Shown: in pieces, positions 1 to 7,278 of the stretch
How the letters are laid out: each line of letters opens with the position of its first letter
Numbering within the stretch: the stretch's first letter is position 1
Assembly (NCBI RefSeq): GCF_014647875.1
Contig: NZ_BMQA01000060.1
Span: 1 to 36,594, forward strand
Direction: 5' to 3'
DNA: 36,594 nucleotides
DNA from: Streptomyces brasiliensis
Lineage (GTDB): Bacteria; Actinomycetota; Actinomycetes; Streptomycetales; Streptomycetaceae
Made by a program: the position numbers and the translations under genes
Notes under the pieces: model-generated
Seen by the model: the letters and a program-made list of their open reading frames with translations, nothing else
What the model was told of the DNA's origin: nothing
The model's database searches: none

Positions 1-60
1 GCGAAGCCCAGGACCAGTCGGTCCATGGTGCGCAGCCACAGGTTGCGCCGGCCGCCGTGC
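1..60 (-). CDS. Start of an unidentified gene running off the left edge
   Basis: On the minus strand a GTG at 58-60 opens a frame that stays open to the window edge (VHGGRRNLWLRTMDRLVLGF). It is preceded by AGAGGAAG at a slightly long spacing, and an in-frame TAG lies just upstream. An in-frame ATG at 24-26 is an alternative start. Only about 20 residues are visible, so no family can be assigned. It lies downstream of the S53 protease but is separated from it by a terminator, so it probably has its own promoter. Confidence 0.3.
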
Positions 61-141
61 ACCTGGCACTACTTCCTCTGGAACCTCAGGTCCCAGTCTC
101 CAGGTGTCCGCGATCAAGGGGAAGCTTCAAAAGAGGATGTG

Positions 142-187
142 AAAAAGCTGCCGGGCCGCGGGCGGGAAGCCGCCTGCGGCCCGGCAG
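142..187 (-). terminator. Intrinsic terminator of the S53 protease gene
   Basis: Read on the minus strand, a 12-bp perfect stem (CTGCCGGGCCGC pairing with GCGGCCCGGCAG; plus-strand arms 148-159 and 176-187) is followed by CTTTTT. It starts about 22 bp after the protease stop codon. This is a textbook Rho-independent terminator, less common in streptomycetes because of the U-tract. Confidence 0.85.
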
Positions 188-209
188 TTGGTACGAGAGG
201 TGCGGCGGA

Positions 210-1409
210 TCAGAAGGCGCCGGTGCCGTTCGGGGTGCCAAGGCCGGTGGGCCCGTCCCAGCCGACGCGGGCGTTGCACCACTGGGTGGTCGGGCAGCTG
301 CCGTTGCTGCCGGAGGTCACGTCGTAGAGCGACGTCGCGTGTGTGTAGGGGTAGTTGTTGTCGATCGAGCCGGTGTTGCCGGCCAGCCCGTAGACCGAGG
401 CGATGATCGGGGACGACACGCTGGTGCCGCCGAAGACCAGCCAGCCGGACCGGCCCTGGTACGCGGTGCTGTCGTAGACGGCCACGCCGGTGGCGGGGTC
501 GGCGACCGCGGAGACGTCCGCCTCGGCGCGGTTGGCGCAGCCGGTGTCGAAGAAGGCGGCGCCGCTCAGCGCGGCGTTGTACGCGGAGCAGCCGCTGCCG
601 GCGCCGCTCCACGCGGTCTCGGCCCAGCCGCGGCTGCTGGTCGAGGTGGTGAGGTGGGTGCCGCCGACGGCGGTGACGTAGTGCGAGGAGGCCGGGTAGC
701 TCGCGCCGTAACCGCTGTCACCCGAGCTGGCGGTCACCGCGATGCCCGGGTGGTTGTAGTACGAGCCGTAGGTGGCGTCGGAGGCGTCGGAGCCGCCGTA
801 GCTGTTGCTGATCGCCACGACGCCGGAGGTGGCCGCCGCACGGTTCACCGCGGCACCTAGATTGGCGAAGGACGACGAGCTGGCCTCCACCAGGAGGATG
901 TGGCAGTTGGGGCAGATCGCGGAGACCATGTCGATGTCGAGCGAGATCTCCTGGGCCCAGCCTCCGTTGCGGCGGGGGTAGTTGGTGCCGCCGTTCTGGT
1001 CGATCTTCTTGAAGCAGCCGTTGGCCGTGGTGCAGGCCGGCAGCCCGAACTGGCTGCGGTACACGCCCAGGTCGGCCTCGGCGGTCGGGTCGTCGTACGC
1101 GTCGACGATCGCGACCGTCCGGCCCGAACCGGCCGTGCTGGACGGCAGGTTGTACGCGGACTGCAGACTGGAGGGTCCGTAGCCGGAGGGCGTGGCGTTC
1201 GGGGCGACCGACTTCAGGGGGGTGAGGTCGGTGCGGACGATGGCCTTGCACGCCGCAAACCCGGTCTCGGCGGTGGCGCAGGAGTGGGCCGGCGCCTTGA
1301 CGCTCGGCGTGGCCGCGGCGTGGGAGGCCACGGCGGGGCCGAGGACCGTGAGTGGGATCGCCGCCAGGGCCGAGGCCACGATAGTCAACAGCCTTGCGCG
1401 CAGCTGCAT
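210..1409 (-). CDS. Secreted S53 family (sedolisin/kumamolisin-type) serine-carboxyl peptidase
   Basis: A 399-residue exported endopeptidase. Residues 1-32 form a Sec signal peptide ending near SHAAA, followed by a short linker and the catalytic domain. The S53 catalytic set is visible: Glu154 and Asp158 in QEISLDIDM, Asp231 in ASSGDSG (oxyanion Asp) and the nucleophile Ser330 in FGGTSVSSP. The C-terminal GWDGPTGLGTPNG segment and the preceding DVTSG match the calcium-binding site of the family. The long inhibitory propeptide typical of sedolisins is absent, as in the short actinobacterial subfamily. The ATG start is supported by AAGGAG six bases upstream. The gene is monocistronic: a terminator follows, and about 210 bp without a gene precede it. 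Role: extracellular protein degradation, possibly at acidic pH (family knowledge). Confidence 0.88.
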   Translation of the reverse strand: MQLRARLLTIVASALAAIPLTVLGPAVASHAAATPSVKAPAHSCATAETGFAACKAIVRTDLTPLKSVAPNATPSGYGPSSLQSAYNLPSSTAGSGRTVAIVDAYDDPTAEADLGVYRSQFGLPACTTANGCFKKIDQNGGTNYPRRNGGWAQEISLDIDMVSAICPNCHILLVEASSSSFANLGAAVNRAAATSGVVAISNSYGGSDASDATYGSYYNHPGIAVTASSGDSGYGASYPASSHYVTAVGGTHLTTSTSSRGWAETAWSGAGSGCSAYNAALSGAAFFDTGCANRAEADVSAVADPATGVAVYDSTAYQGRSGWLVFGGTSVSSPIIASVYGLAGNTGSIDNNYPYTHATSLYDVTSGSNGSCPTTQWCNARVGWDGPTGLGTPNGTGAF

Positions 1410-1621
1410 ATGGGTCTCCTTGGGATTGTGGAGATCAGCGACGGCGCAAGCGTGCTGGAACAGCAGCCGAACGGAAAGCCATGGAATATTAAATACAGGA
1501 TTCGTCTATGATTCCTGCCTGCATGAATGGTGATTCGGAGTGCGAAACTCTGACATGCCCATGGGGGTTTGGCTAGCCGGATCCCAGGGTAACTGCCCGC
1601 TGCCGTGCTGGTGACGCAGGG
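1410..1621. other. Intergenic region upstream of the S53 protease
   Basis: No gene is seen. An AT-rich patch at 1484-1496, unusual for this genome, could hold the -10 element of the protease promoter on the minus strand (TAATAT-like). No convincing -35 element is recognisable, so this is only a suggestion. Confidence 0.3.
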
Positions 1622-1927
1622 TCAGTTCTGCCGCAGCGCCCGCAGCCTGACCCAAAGCGCCTGGTCGAAGCTCGTCACCACCTCAACGCCGCACAGCACA
1701 CCTGGACCAGCCCAGCTCGCCCAGTCCTGGGCATACTCCTGCTGCTGGCCCTCCTGGGCGGCCGACAGTGCCGGAAGACCGGCGATGAGAGCGGGGCGGC
1801 ACGTGGGCCGGTTGTGACTGGCGCCGGCTGGGGCGGCGGTGGACGGGGCGTCCGGCTCGGTTGAGGGGAGCTGTGTGTCGTCGCTGAGCAGGTCGTTGGA
1901 CACGGTGCTGTCCGAGCCGATGAACAA
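1622..1927 (-). CDS. Hypothetical protein, possibly a truncated remnant
   Basis: This frame shows strong GC bias at third codon positions, so it looks like genuine coding sequence. It encodes about 101 residues from a TTG at 1925-1927, or fewer from a GTG at 1901-1903. No clear ribosome binding site precedes either start. The product is rich in Pro/Ala/Thr at the N-terminus and ends FDQALWVRLRALRQN. I recognise no domain. The ISL3 element is inserted 16 bp upstream of the TTG. An in-frame TAG lies inside the target duplication, so the pre-insertion frame was already closed there. It may be the surviving 3' part of an older gene. Confidence 0.35.
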   Translation of the reverse strand: MFIGSDSTVSNDLLSDDTQLPSTEPDAPSTAAPAGASHNRPTCRPALIAGLPALSAAQEGQQQEYAQDWASWAGPGVLCGVEVVTSFDQALWVRLRALRQN

Positions 1928-1935
1928 TTGCCATC

Positions 1936-1943
1936 GCTACTCG
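1936..1943. repeat. Target-site duplication, left copy
   Basis: GCTACTCG, identical to 4356-4363 on the other side of the element. Eight base pairs is the usual duplication length for the ISL3 family. Confidence 0.9.
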
Positions 1944-1984
1944 GGTTCTGGCTCGCTTTCCGTGACGCGCGCACGCTGAGTGAC
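1944..1984 (+). repeat. Left terminal inverted repeat of the ISL3 element
   Basis: 41 bp, starting GGTTCTGGCTCGCTTTCC and ending CTGAGTGAC, perfectly complementary to 4315-4355. The match stops abruptly after 41 bp. Confidence 0.92.
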
Positions 1985-2063
1985 GGCTGCTGCTCCGATC
2001 AGGCTTCGGGAAGTTGCCTGAAAATGACCAGAGCGATCTTGGTGTGGTCGACAGTACGGCGTC

Positions 2064-3665
2064 GTGGAAGAGACATCGCCTTCCCTGGAGGGCCTGCTGT
2101 TACCGTCCATCGCGGACGTGTCGGTGCTGTCGCTGGACGTGAGTCACGAGGCGATACGCGTCGACGTCTGCAGTACGGCGGCCGGGTCGACATGCCCGGG
2201 CTGCGGGAGCGTGTCGACCCGGGTGCACAGCTCTTACCTGCGGTTTCCTGCGGATGTGCCGAGCGGGGGACGTCTGGTGGTCCTGCAACTGCGAGTTCGG
2301 CGGTTCTTGTGTCCGGAGTCTTCGTGTGCTCGGCGGACGTTCGCTGAGCAGTTGCCGGGACTGACCCGGCGGCACAGCAGGTGGACGGAGCGGTTGCGGT
2401 CGACTCTCGCCGCGGTGGGTCTCGCCCTCGCCGGCCGGGCTGGCGCCCGGTTGGCACGGGCCTTCGGGGTGTCTATCAGCCGCAGCGCGGTGTTGCGGCT
2501 GCTCGATGCGTTGCCGGAACCCGAAGTCCCGGCCCCGCGGGTGGTTGGTGTTGATGAGTACGCCACGCGCAAAGGACGGGTCTACGGCACTGTCCTGGTG
2601 GACATCGAAACTCGCCGTCCGATCGATCTGCTCCCAGACCGGGAGGCGTCCAGCCTGGCCGCGTGGCTCGCCCAGCGGCCCGGCATCGAGGTCGTCTGCC
2701 GGGATCGCGCGCCGTTCTTCGCGGAAGGCGCCACAGCCGGGGCACCACAGGCGACGCAGGTCGCCGACCGCTGGCATTTGTGGCACAACCTCGGGGAAGC
2801 CGCTGAGCGGGCTGTCGCCCGCCACCGCCAGTGCCTTCGCGTCCTGGTCCCCGATCGCGAGGGGAAGGCCGACGAACCGGCGCCGCCCGACGAGAAGGCG
2901 GACTCTCCATGGCGGAGCGAGCGGTTCGCCAACCGCGTCCGAGCCAGGCACGCCATGGTCCACGCGCTGCTGGAAGCCGGCCACAGCCGCCGTTCGATCG
3001 GGCGCCAGCTGAACATGACCCACCGCACCGTCAAGAGCCTCGCCGACGCTGCCCGGCCGGAAGACCTCTTCTGCGGCCAGTGGCAGCACAACCGGACCTC
3101 CCTCCTCGACGAGTACAAGCCCTACCTGGACGAACGCTGGGACGGGGGCTGCACCAACGCCTGGAAACTCTGGGAGGAGATCGTTCCCTTGGGCTATCGA
3201 GGCAGCTACGGCCGGGTCAGCGCCTACCTGCGAGAGAAGCGCACTTCGCCACGGCCGGTCACCGCGCAACCGCTGGCACCCCGCGTGGTGACGAGATGGA
3301 TCCTCAGCCGACCCGAGACTCTGACCGAGATCGAACAGCTCCGGCTCAAGACCGTCCTGGCCAACTGCTCCGAACTCGACGCCCTCACCGGTCACGTCCG
3401 GTCCTTCGCCCAGATGCTCACCGAGCGCCAGGGCGAACGACTCCCGCAGTGGCTCGACGCCGTCCGTCAGGACGACCTGCCCAGCCTCCACACTCTCGCG
3501 GCAGGGATCGACCGAGACCGCGACGCGGTCATCGCCGGACTCACACTGCCCTGGAACTCCGGCGTCGTCGAAGGACACGTCAACCGGATCAAGATGCTCA
3601 AGCGCCAGATGTTCGGCCGGGCTGGCTTCGCACTGCTCCGCAAGCGAGTCCTGTTGGCTCACTGA
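2064..3665 (+). CDS. ISL3 family transposase
   Basis: A 533-residue DDE transposase for the surrounding element. The N-terminus carries the ISL3 zinc-finger region (CPGCG at residues 44-48 and a second cysteine pair in CPESSC near 83-88). A helix-turn-helix region follows around 130-150. The DDE core starts at VVGVDEY (Asp164), continues with CRDRAPFFAEGA (Asp214) and the family hallmark QVADRWHLWHNL, and ends with WNSGVVEGHVNRIKMLKR (Glu about 503). Length is slightly above the usual 400-500 residues for the family, and all catalytic residues are present. The start is a GTG at 2064 inside the element, about 80 bp after the left inverted repeat. Likely active. Confidence 0.92.
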   Translation: MEETSPSLEGLLLPSIADVSVLSLDVSHEAIRVDVCSTAAGSTCPGCGSVSTRVHSSYLRFPADVPSGGRLVVLQLRVRRFLCPESSCARRTFAEQLPGLTRRHSRWTERLRSTLAAVGLALAGRAGARLARAFGVSISRSAVLRLLDALPEPEVPAPRVVGVDEYATRKGRVYGTVLVDIETRRPIDLLPDREASSLAAWLAQRPGIEVVCRDRAPFFAEGATAGAPQATQVADRWHLWHNLGEAAERAVARHRQCLRVLVPDREGKADEPAPPDEKADSPWRSERFANRVRARHAMVHALLEAGHSRRSIGRQLNMTHRTVKSLADAARPEDLFCGQWQHNRTSLLDEYKPYLDERWDGGCTNAWKLWEEIVPLGYRGSYGRVSAYLREKRTSPRPVTAQPLAPRVVTRWILSRPETLTEIEQLRLKTVLANCSELDALTGHVRSFAQMLTERQGERLPQWLDAVRQDDLPSLHTLAAGIDRDRDAVIAGLTLPWNSGVVEGHVNRIKMLKRQMFGRAGFALLRKRVLLAH

Positions 3666-3697
3666 TCAATGTCAGATGCACGCGATAGCTTCCGAAC

Positions 3698-4279
3698 ATG
3701 GGTGTGTATCTGGTGAGCGTCGGCGCAGAGGAATGGTTCGGTGACGAGGAAGATGGATGGGGCGAAGTTGCTTCAGCGCTCAACGCTGAACTCAGGCGGC
3801 GGGGCCTACCGCCCTACGAGGACGTCCCCCCAGAGACGGACTTCGCACCTGGCTCAGGGCAAGCTTTCGAGGAGAAGCTGTCTCCCTCTATGACCGGGTT
3901 CCTCGCCTTGTGTCAGACGCACCTGTCACGAGAGGAATCGGAGATCCTCTGCGGCTGGACCGTGCTCGTGCCCTTCTCACTCGACGAGCAAATCTGGTTG
4001 CCCATCGATTCCGACGACCACGAGTCCATGGTCGTCAGCGCTCCTCAGGTACTACCGCTCGCCGAGAAGCTGGCGGCAGCCATCGATCTGCCAGCCGAAA
4101 CCCCGGCGACATGCGACAACCTCGACCTGAGCATGTGGTTCAGGCACCAAGCAAAGGAACTGGCCACTACTCGAACAGGACCGTGGACCAAAAACCTGGA
4201 CACAGCCTTCTACGTCGCACTGTTCCTGCGCGCCGCCCAGCACTCGATCAGACGCGGCTGCCCCATCGTCTGCACCTGA
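3698..4279 (+). CDS. Passenger gene of the ISL3 element, hypothetical protein
   Basis: A 193-residue cytosolic protein of unknown function, starting MGVYLVSVGAEEWF. It is acidic, with no signal peptide or membrane segment. It has an Asp/Glu-rich N-terminal third (GDEEDGWGEV), a predicted alpha/beta middle part and a helical C-terminal half containing LDLSMWFRHQAK and FYVALFLRAAQHSIRRGC. The ATG lies 32 bp after the transposase stop with no strong ribosome binding site, so expression may depend on read-through from the transposase. Third-position GC is visibly lower than in the flanking chromosomal genes. From memory it resembles proteins found as ordinary chromosomal genes in streptomycetes, but I cannot name a family. 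It is enclosed by the inverted repeats, hence mobile cargo. Confidence 0.7.
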   Translation: MGVYLVSVGAEEWFGDEEDGWGEVASALNAELRRRGLPPYEDVPPETDFAPGSGQAFEEKLSPSMTGFLALCQTHLSREESEILCGWTVLVPFSLDEQIWLPIDSDDHESMVVSAPQVLPLAEKLAAAIDLPAETPATCDNLDLSMWFRHQAKELATTRTGPWTKNLDTAFYVALFLRAAQHSIRRGCPIVCT

Positions 4280-4314
4280 GGCCCGTCTTCGGCCCCACCG
4301 GTCTTCCGGCCGAG

Positions 4315-4355
4315 GTCACTCAGCGTGCGCGCGTCACGGAAAGCGAGCCAGAACC
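4315..4355 (-). repeat. Right terminal inverted repeat of the ISL3 element
   Basis: 41 bp, the perfect inverse of 1944-1984. It begins 35 bp after the passenger gene stop codon, so the passenger lies wholly inside the element. Confidence 0.92.
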
Positions 4356-4363
4356 GCTACTCG
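4356..4363. repeat. Target-site duplication, right copy
   Basis: GCTACTCG, direct repeat of 1936-1943, immediately outside the right terminal inverted repeat. Confidence 0.9.
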
Positions 4364-4522
4364 TGAACAAAGCCACACTGGGCAGCGGGGCCGCGGACGA
4401 CGTACCGTCAGGACTCGCGTTCTGGCCGTTGTCGAGCCCTTCCTGCCGTACCAAGGTCCGCGACGAGATCAGCGACTTCATGGCCGTCATGCCCGACGAC
4501 GCCGGGAGGAGGCCGGTGCACT
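4364..4522. other. Flank between the ISL3 element and the transposase remnant
   Basis: No gene is assignable. Short open stretches exist on both strands, but none combines good codon bias with a start signal. The sequence probably derives from the region disrupted when the older transposase gene decayed. Confidence 0.4.
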
Positions 4523-4858
4523 TAGGGCCAAGGCAGCGAGTTCGGCTTTCCAGGCGCGGGTGCGGTAGCCGTTCGAGCCGCCCGCGTCCGCGGTGATCAA
4601 CAGCCGTCGGGAGTGAGGGTAGTCGTCGCGTCCTCGGCCGTTCCACCAGCGGCGGACAGATTCCACAGCGAACGCGGCGGTGTCGTGGTCGGTGCCGACA
4701 CTGACCCATCCGGTGTTCACGGTCAGGTCGTAGATCCCGTATGGGATGGCCTTGCCCAGGTCCGGGTCCGGGAAGTCGTGTGTCCGTACCCGGACCGGTT
4801 CGCCCTCGCGGTGCCACTCGGCGCCCGCGTTCGGGCCCTCCACCTTGATCGTGGACAC
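4523..4858 (-). pseudogene. ISAzo13-family transposase fragment
   Basis: About 112 residues match the central part of ISAzo13-type (Rhodopirellula-type DDE) transposases. Recognisable blocks are GAEWHREGEPVRVRTHDF, GKAIPYGIYDL, GWVSVGTDHDTAAFAVES, RRWWNGRGRDDYPHSR and LLITADAGGSNGYRTRAWK. The N-terminal half of the enzyme and the C-terminal part (normally continuing after LAALAL with the catalytic Glu region) are missing. After LAALAL the frame runs into unrelated residues and stops at 4487. It is a dead remnant older than the neighbouring ISL3 insertion. Confidence 0.8.
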
Positions 4859-5107
4859 CTCGACACTGGATCTTGAGTCCAGGGAGTGGAGTCCCAGGTG
4901 GGGACCTACAAGTACATCTGATCACAGCGAGTGACTACCGCACCGAGATGACCGAACACTTCCGCATCTGGAAGACCGTCACCGGGGCACTCGCACACGC
5001 CTGACCGCAGGACCCGGCACAGCACCCGAGCACCATCACACACCCCAACTCGCCAGCCACACCAGCAACTTGACAAGGCCCGCCAGCTGAGTCGCCGCGC
5101 CCTAGGG
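4859..5107. other. Spacer with a possible 3' end of a forward gene
   Basis: Between the transposase fragment and the CHAT partner gene I see no complete gene. A forward frame ending in TGA at 5001-5003 reads LITASDYRTEMTEHFRIWK then TVTGALAHA, with good codon bias. It may be the last 30 or so residues of an otherwise lost gene. The remainder shows nothing recognisable. Confidence 0.3.
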
Positions 5108-5635
5108 CTAGCCCAGCGGCGGCGGTCCAGGAGGGCCGCCGCCGAGAAGGCGGGCGATAACGGCGGACAGTTCGCGGAGGAGCACGGCGGACGAGGTGGT
5201 CTTGGTCAGTCGGAACTCGAACTCCGCCTTGCCTTCCTTACGTTTGATCCGGATGTCCACCTTGGTCTGCAGCCAGCCGACCAGCGCGCCCAGCACGACA
5301 GTCGCAGTGACGGCAGTCTCCACGGACATGTGCTCGTCCGCGGGCGGGTCGGCCAGAACGGCGCCCGCCGTCGCCGCGGTGTCGGGGTCCTCAGCGATGT
5401 GGGTCAGCAGCCGACGGGCGACTGTCAGCATCCGCTGTTCCGGCAGCCCGGAGATGGTGACGGGCGACTGCTCGCCGACCCGTAGCAGCGCTGAGAGCAG
5501 GGACTCGGCTTCATCCGCGTCCAGAGGAGTACGGGTGGTGTCGGTTGTGCCGATGTCCTCCGCGATTTCCTGCAGGGACAGCAGGACGGAGCGGTCGGGC
5601 AGGTTGGCGACGGTGTGGGCGGCGAACGTGGTCAT
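5108..5635 (-). CDS. Small partner protein coupled to the CHAT protease
   Basis: A 175-residue protein starting MTTFAAHTVANLPDRSVLL. Its ATG overlaps the stop codon of the CHAT gene (ATGA, 5632-5635), so the two are translationally coupled. The first two thirds are predicted helical (LDADEAESLLSALLRVGE, RMLTVARRLLTHIAED). One hydrophobic stretch (TAVTATVVLGALVGWL, about residues 120-135) could be a membrane or buried helix. It is followed by a basic beta-rich segment (KVDIRIKRKEGKAEFEFRL) and a Gly/Pro-rich tail. The hydrophobic segment plus strand layout recalls the effector-associated constant components found beside CHAT, caspase and NTPase effectors in multicellular bacteria. That assignment is inference from layout, not a confident family match. 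Confidence 0.65.
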   Translation of the reverse strand: MTTFAAHTVANLPDRSVLLSLQEIAEDIGTTDTTRTPLDADEAESLLSALLRVGEQSPVTISGLPEQRMLTVARRLLTHIAEDPDTAATAGAVLADPPADEHMSVETAVTATVVLGALVGWLQTKVDIRIKRKEGKAEFEFRLTKTTSSAVLLRELSAVIARLLGGGPPGPPPLG

Positions 5636-6924
5636 GGATGCCTCCAGTTGTCGGAGCCGTCGCCGAAGAGAGCGAGGGCCGCCCAGTGGTAGGGGTGGGC
5701 CTCCCAGGGCTGGCCCGGGGTTTCGAGCGTCTTCTTCTGGGCGTGCCAGAAGGTCCGCCAGAGCGGTTGGCCGGGGTCGGACCGCAGGCCGCGGTAGAAG
5801 TCGACGAGGAGCCGCCGTGAGCTGTGCTCGTCGACGTTCCACAGCGACGCGACCACGGTGTCTGCACCGGCGTACAGTAGGGCTTGGACCAGCCCCTCAA
5901 GGTCTCCGACGGCGTGTTCGTCCCTCAGACCGGTCGCACAGGCACGCAGGGTCAGCAGCCGAGTGGGAAGGGCGCTGCGGGCGAGGTCCCGGGCGGTCAG
6001 CAGGTGATCGAGCCGAGCGATCACGGACTGCCCGGCGGGCATTTTGCTGGGACGGCGGCCGTTCTGGGCCAGCAGCAGTCCCGAGTCGAGAGGTTCCCGG
6101 GTGTCGAAGTATCCGTGGCAGGTGATGTGGGCGATGGCGGCCGTGCCCAGCCGATGGAGGACCGCCTGGCGGGTCGCATCCTCCCCGGTCAGCGCGATGA
6201 CCGGCCACCCCGCGGCACTCAGCAGCTCGGCGTCACCCTCCAGCCGCTCGGGCACCGGGTCCTCACGGGCAGCCACCGCGGCGCAGAAGACCTCCAACGT
6301 GCCGTGTCCCTTGTGTGCCTGATGCCGGGCGGCCGCGTGCAACAACGCGCTCGCACCGCTGACGTACACAACGGCGTGCCGGGCGGCGAGCGGCGGGCCC
6401 TCGGGGGTGGGCACCGCGGACAGCGGCAGCCCGGGTAACGGGCCGTCCCCGGAAACGTAGAGCAGCTCGCGGCCGCGGGTCAGGGGCAGGAAGGCGGCCA
6501 GCAGCGGGGTCAGCTCGGCCAGGAAGGAGATGTCGCGGCGCCAGGGACGCCGTGGGTGCAGCGGTGCCGTGGGAGGGAAGTCGTTCGGCGCGCCGTCGAA
6601 GATGTGCCGCAGCCGCCGCGCCAGGTCGGTGAGCCGCTTCTCTCCCACCGGTACCCGTGAGGCGGTCAGCCGGTCGGTGTCCGGTACGAAGATGAACACG
6701 GTGGTCGCTCTGGCGCCGCAGTGGAAGGACACGAAGGCGATGTGCTCGACGTCGGGCAGGGATCGCAGGTGGCTGCGCAGGTCCGCGAACCGGTAGGGCC
6801 GGCCTCGACGGAGCCGCACGTAGTCCGGGGCGTGTGCGGACATGCGGTCGTGGACGTCGGCGAGCCGCGCCGCCGCGGTGCGGTGCTGTTCGACGGCGGC
6901 CGGTGCGCCCGCCCGGCCGGCCAT
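5632..6924 (-). CDS. CHAT-domain (caspase-like) protease, 5'-truncated
   Basis: The C-terminal CHAT domain is clear. The catalytic His lies in HITCHGYFD (about residue 270) and the catalytic Cys in TLRACATGL (about residue 329), followed by the usual GLVQALLYAGADTVVASLW block and a C-terminal YHWAALALFGD. CHAT proteins of actinobacteria are usually much longer, with helical repeats before the protease. Here only about 430 residues are left. The frame stays open to 7146, but beyond about 6924 the minus-strand translation is low-complexity, while the opposite strand codes well for another gene. The true N-terminus has therefore been lost at a join near 6.92 kb. The ATG at 6922-6924 is a possible secondary start without a good ribosome site. 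Downstream it is coupled to a small partner. Whether it is still expressed is doubtful. Confidence 0.75.
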   Translation of the reverse strand: MAGRAGAPAAVEQHRTAAARLADVHDRMSAHAPDYVRLRRGRPYRFADLRSHLRSLPDVEHIAFVSFHCGARATTVFIFVPDTDRLTASRVPVGEKRLTDLARRLRHIFDGAPNDFPPTAPLHPRRPWRRDISFLAELTPLLAAFLPLTRGRELLYVSGDGPLPGLPLSAVPTPEGPPLAARHAVVYVSGASALLHAAARHQAHKGHGTLEVFCAAVAAREDPVPERLEGDAELLSAAGWPVIALTGEDATRQAVLHRLGTAAIAHITCHGYFDTREPLDSGLLLAQNGRRPSKMPAGQSVIARLDHLLTARDLARSALPTRLLTLRACATGLRDEHAVGDLEGLVQALLYAGADTVVASLWNVDEHSSRRLLVDFYRGLRSDPGQPLWRTFWHAQKKTLETPGQPWEAHPYHWAALALFGDGSDNWRHP

Positions 6925-7278
6925 CACCTGCTCGATGGCACCTGGTCCTGGTGCTCCCTGGAACCCCACCTGCCGGCGCACATCTGGCGGGGTTACCACG
7001 ACGCGGCCGACGAGGACCGCCGGGCGCAGCACGAGGCATGGCTGGCATCCCTGACCCCGGCTGAGCGCGCCGCGTGGGAGGCAGACCAGGAGGCGGCGTA
7101 CTGGGCGAACATGGCGGACGAGGCCCGCGAGCCGTATGACCCCCATGAGGACAAGTACGCGGCGATGGTCCTGGACGAGCTGGACGAGGAGCGCCGGGCT
7201 GACGAGACGGACGACTTCGGTGAGTACGAAGACGGCGAGTGGGCCGGTGTGGAGATGTGGGACGGCGCTGACCGGTGA
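6922..7278 (+). pseudogene. 3' part of a forward gene of unknown function
   Basis: From about 6922 the forward frame codes for LLDGTWSWCSLEPHLPAHIW, then a long acidic helical tail (WLASLTPAERAAWEADQEAA, DELDEERRADETDDFGEYED) ending at 7278. Codon bias is strong here but vanishes upstream, where the opposite strand encodes the CHAT protease. The 5' part is therefore missing. The stop overlaps the next gene's GTG (GTGA), showing it belonged to an operon with it. I recognise no named domain. The acidic tail and company suggest an actinobacterial plasmid or integrative element. Confidence 0.55.

Larger units (their letters stand above)
1944..4355 (+). mobile_element. ISL3-family insertion sequence with passenger gene (2412 bp)
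   Basis: The ends are defined exactly. There is a 41-bp perfect terminal inverted repeat (1944-1984 against 4315-4355) beginning GGTTCTGGCTCG, and an 8-bp direct repeat GCTACTCG on both sides (1936-1943 and 4356-4363). ISL3 elements characteristically have GG-starting ends and 8-bp target duplications. Inside lie the transposase gene (2064-3665) and, in the same orientation, a second gene (3698-4279) that is not needed for transposition. Perfect repeats and an intact transposase frame indicate a recent insertion. It landed between a hypothetical gene and an ISAzo13-type transposase remnant. Confidence 0.93.

Noticed and set aside
2100..3662. A 520-codon open frame on the minus strand opposite the transposase
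   Set aside because: It is a GC-rich shadow of the ISL3 transposase, which has all catalytic motifs. The antisense product is low-complexity and has no ribosome site.
1936..4363. Whether the ISL3 element and the adjacent transposase fragment form one composite element
   Set aside because: The inverted repeats and target duplication close exactly around the ISL3 part; the fragment lies outside and belongs to another family.
6925..7146. Upstream extension of the CHAT gene to 7146
   Set aside because: The frame is open, but the codons have no bias there while the forward strand codes for a different gene. The extension is an artefact of the join.
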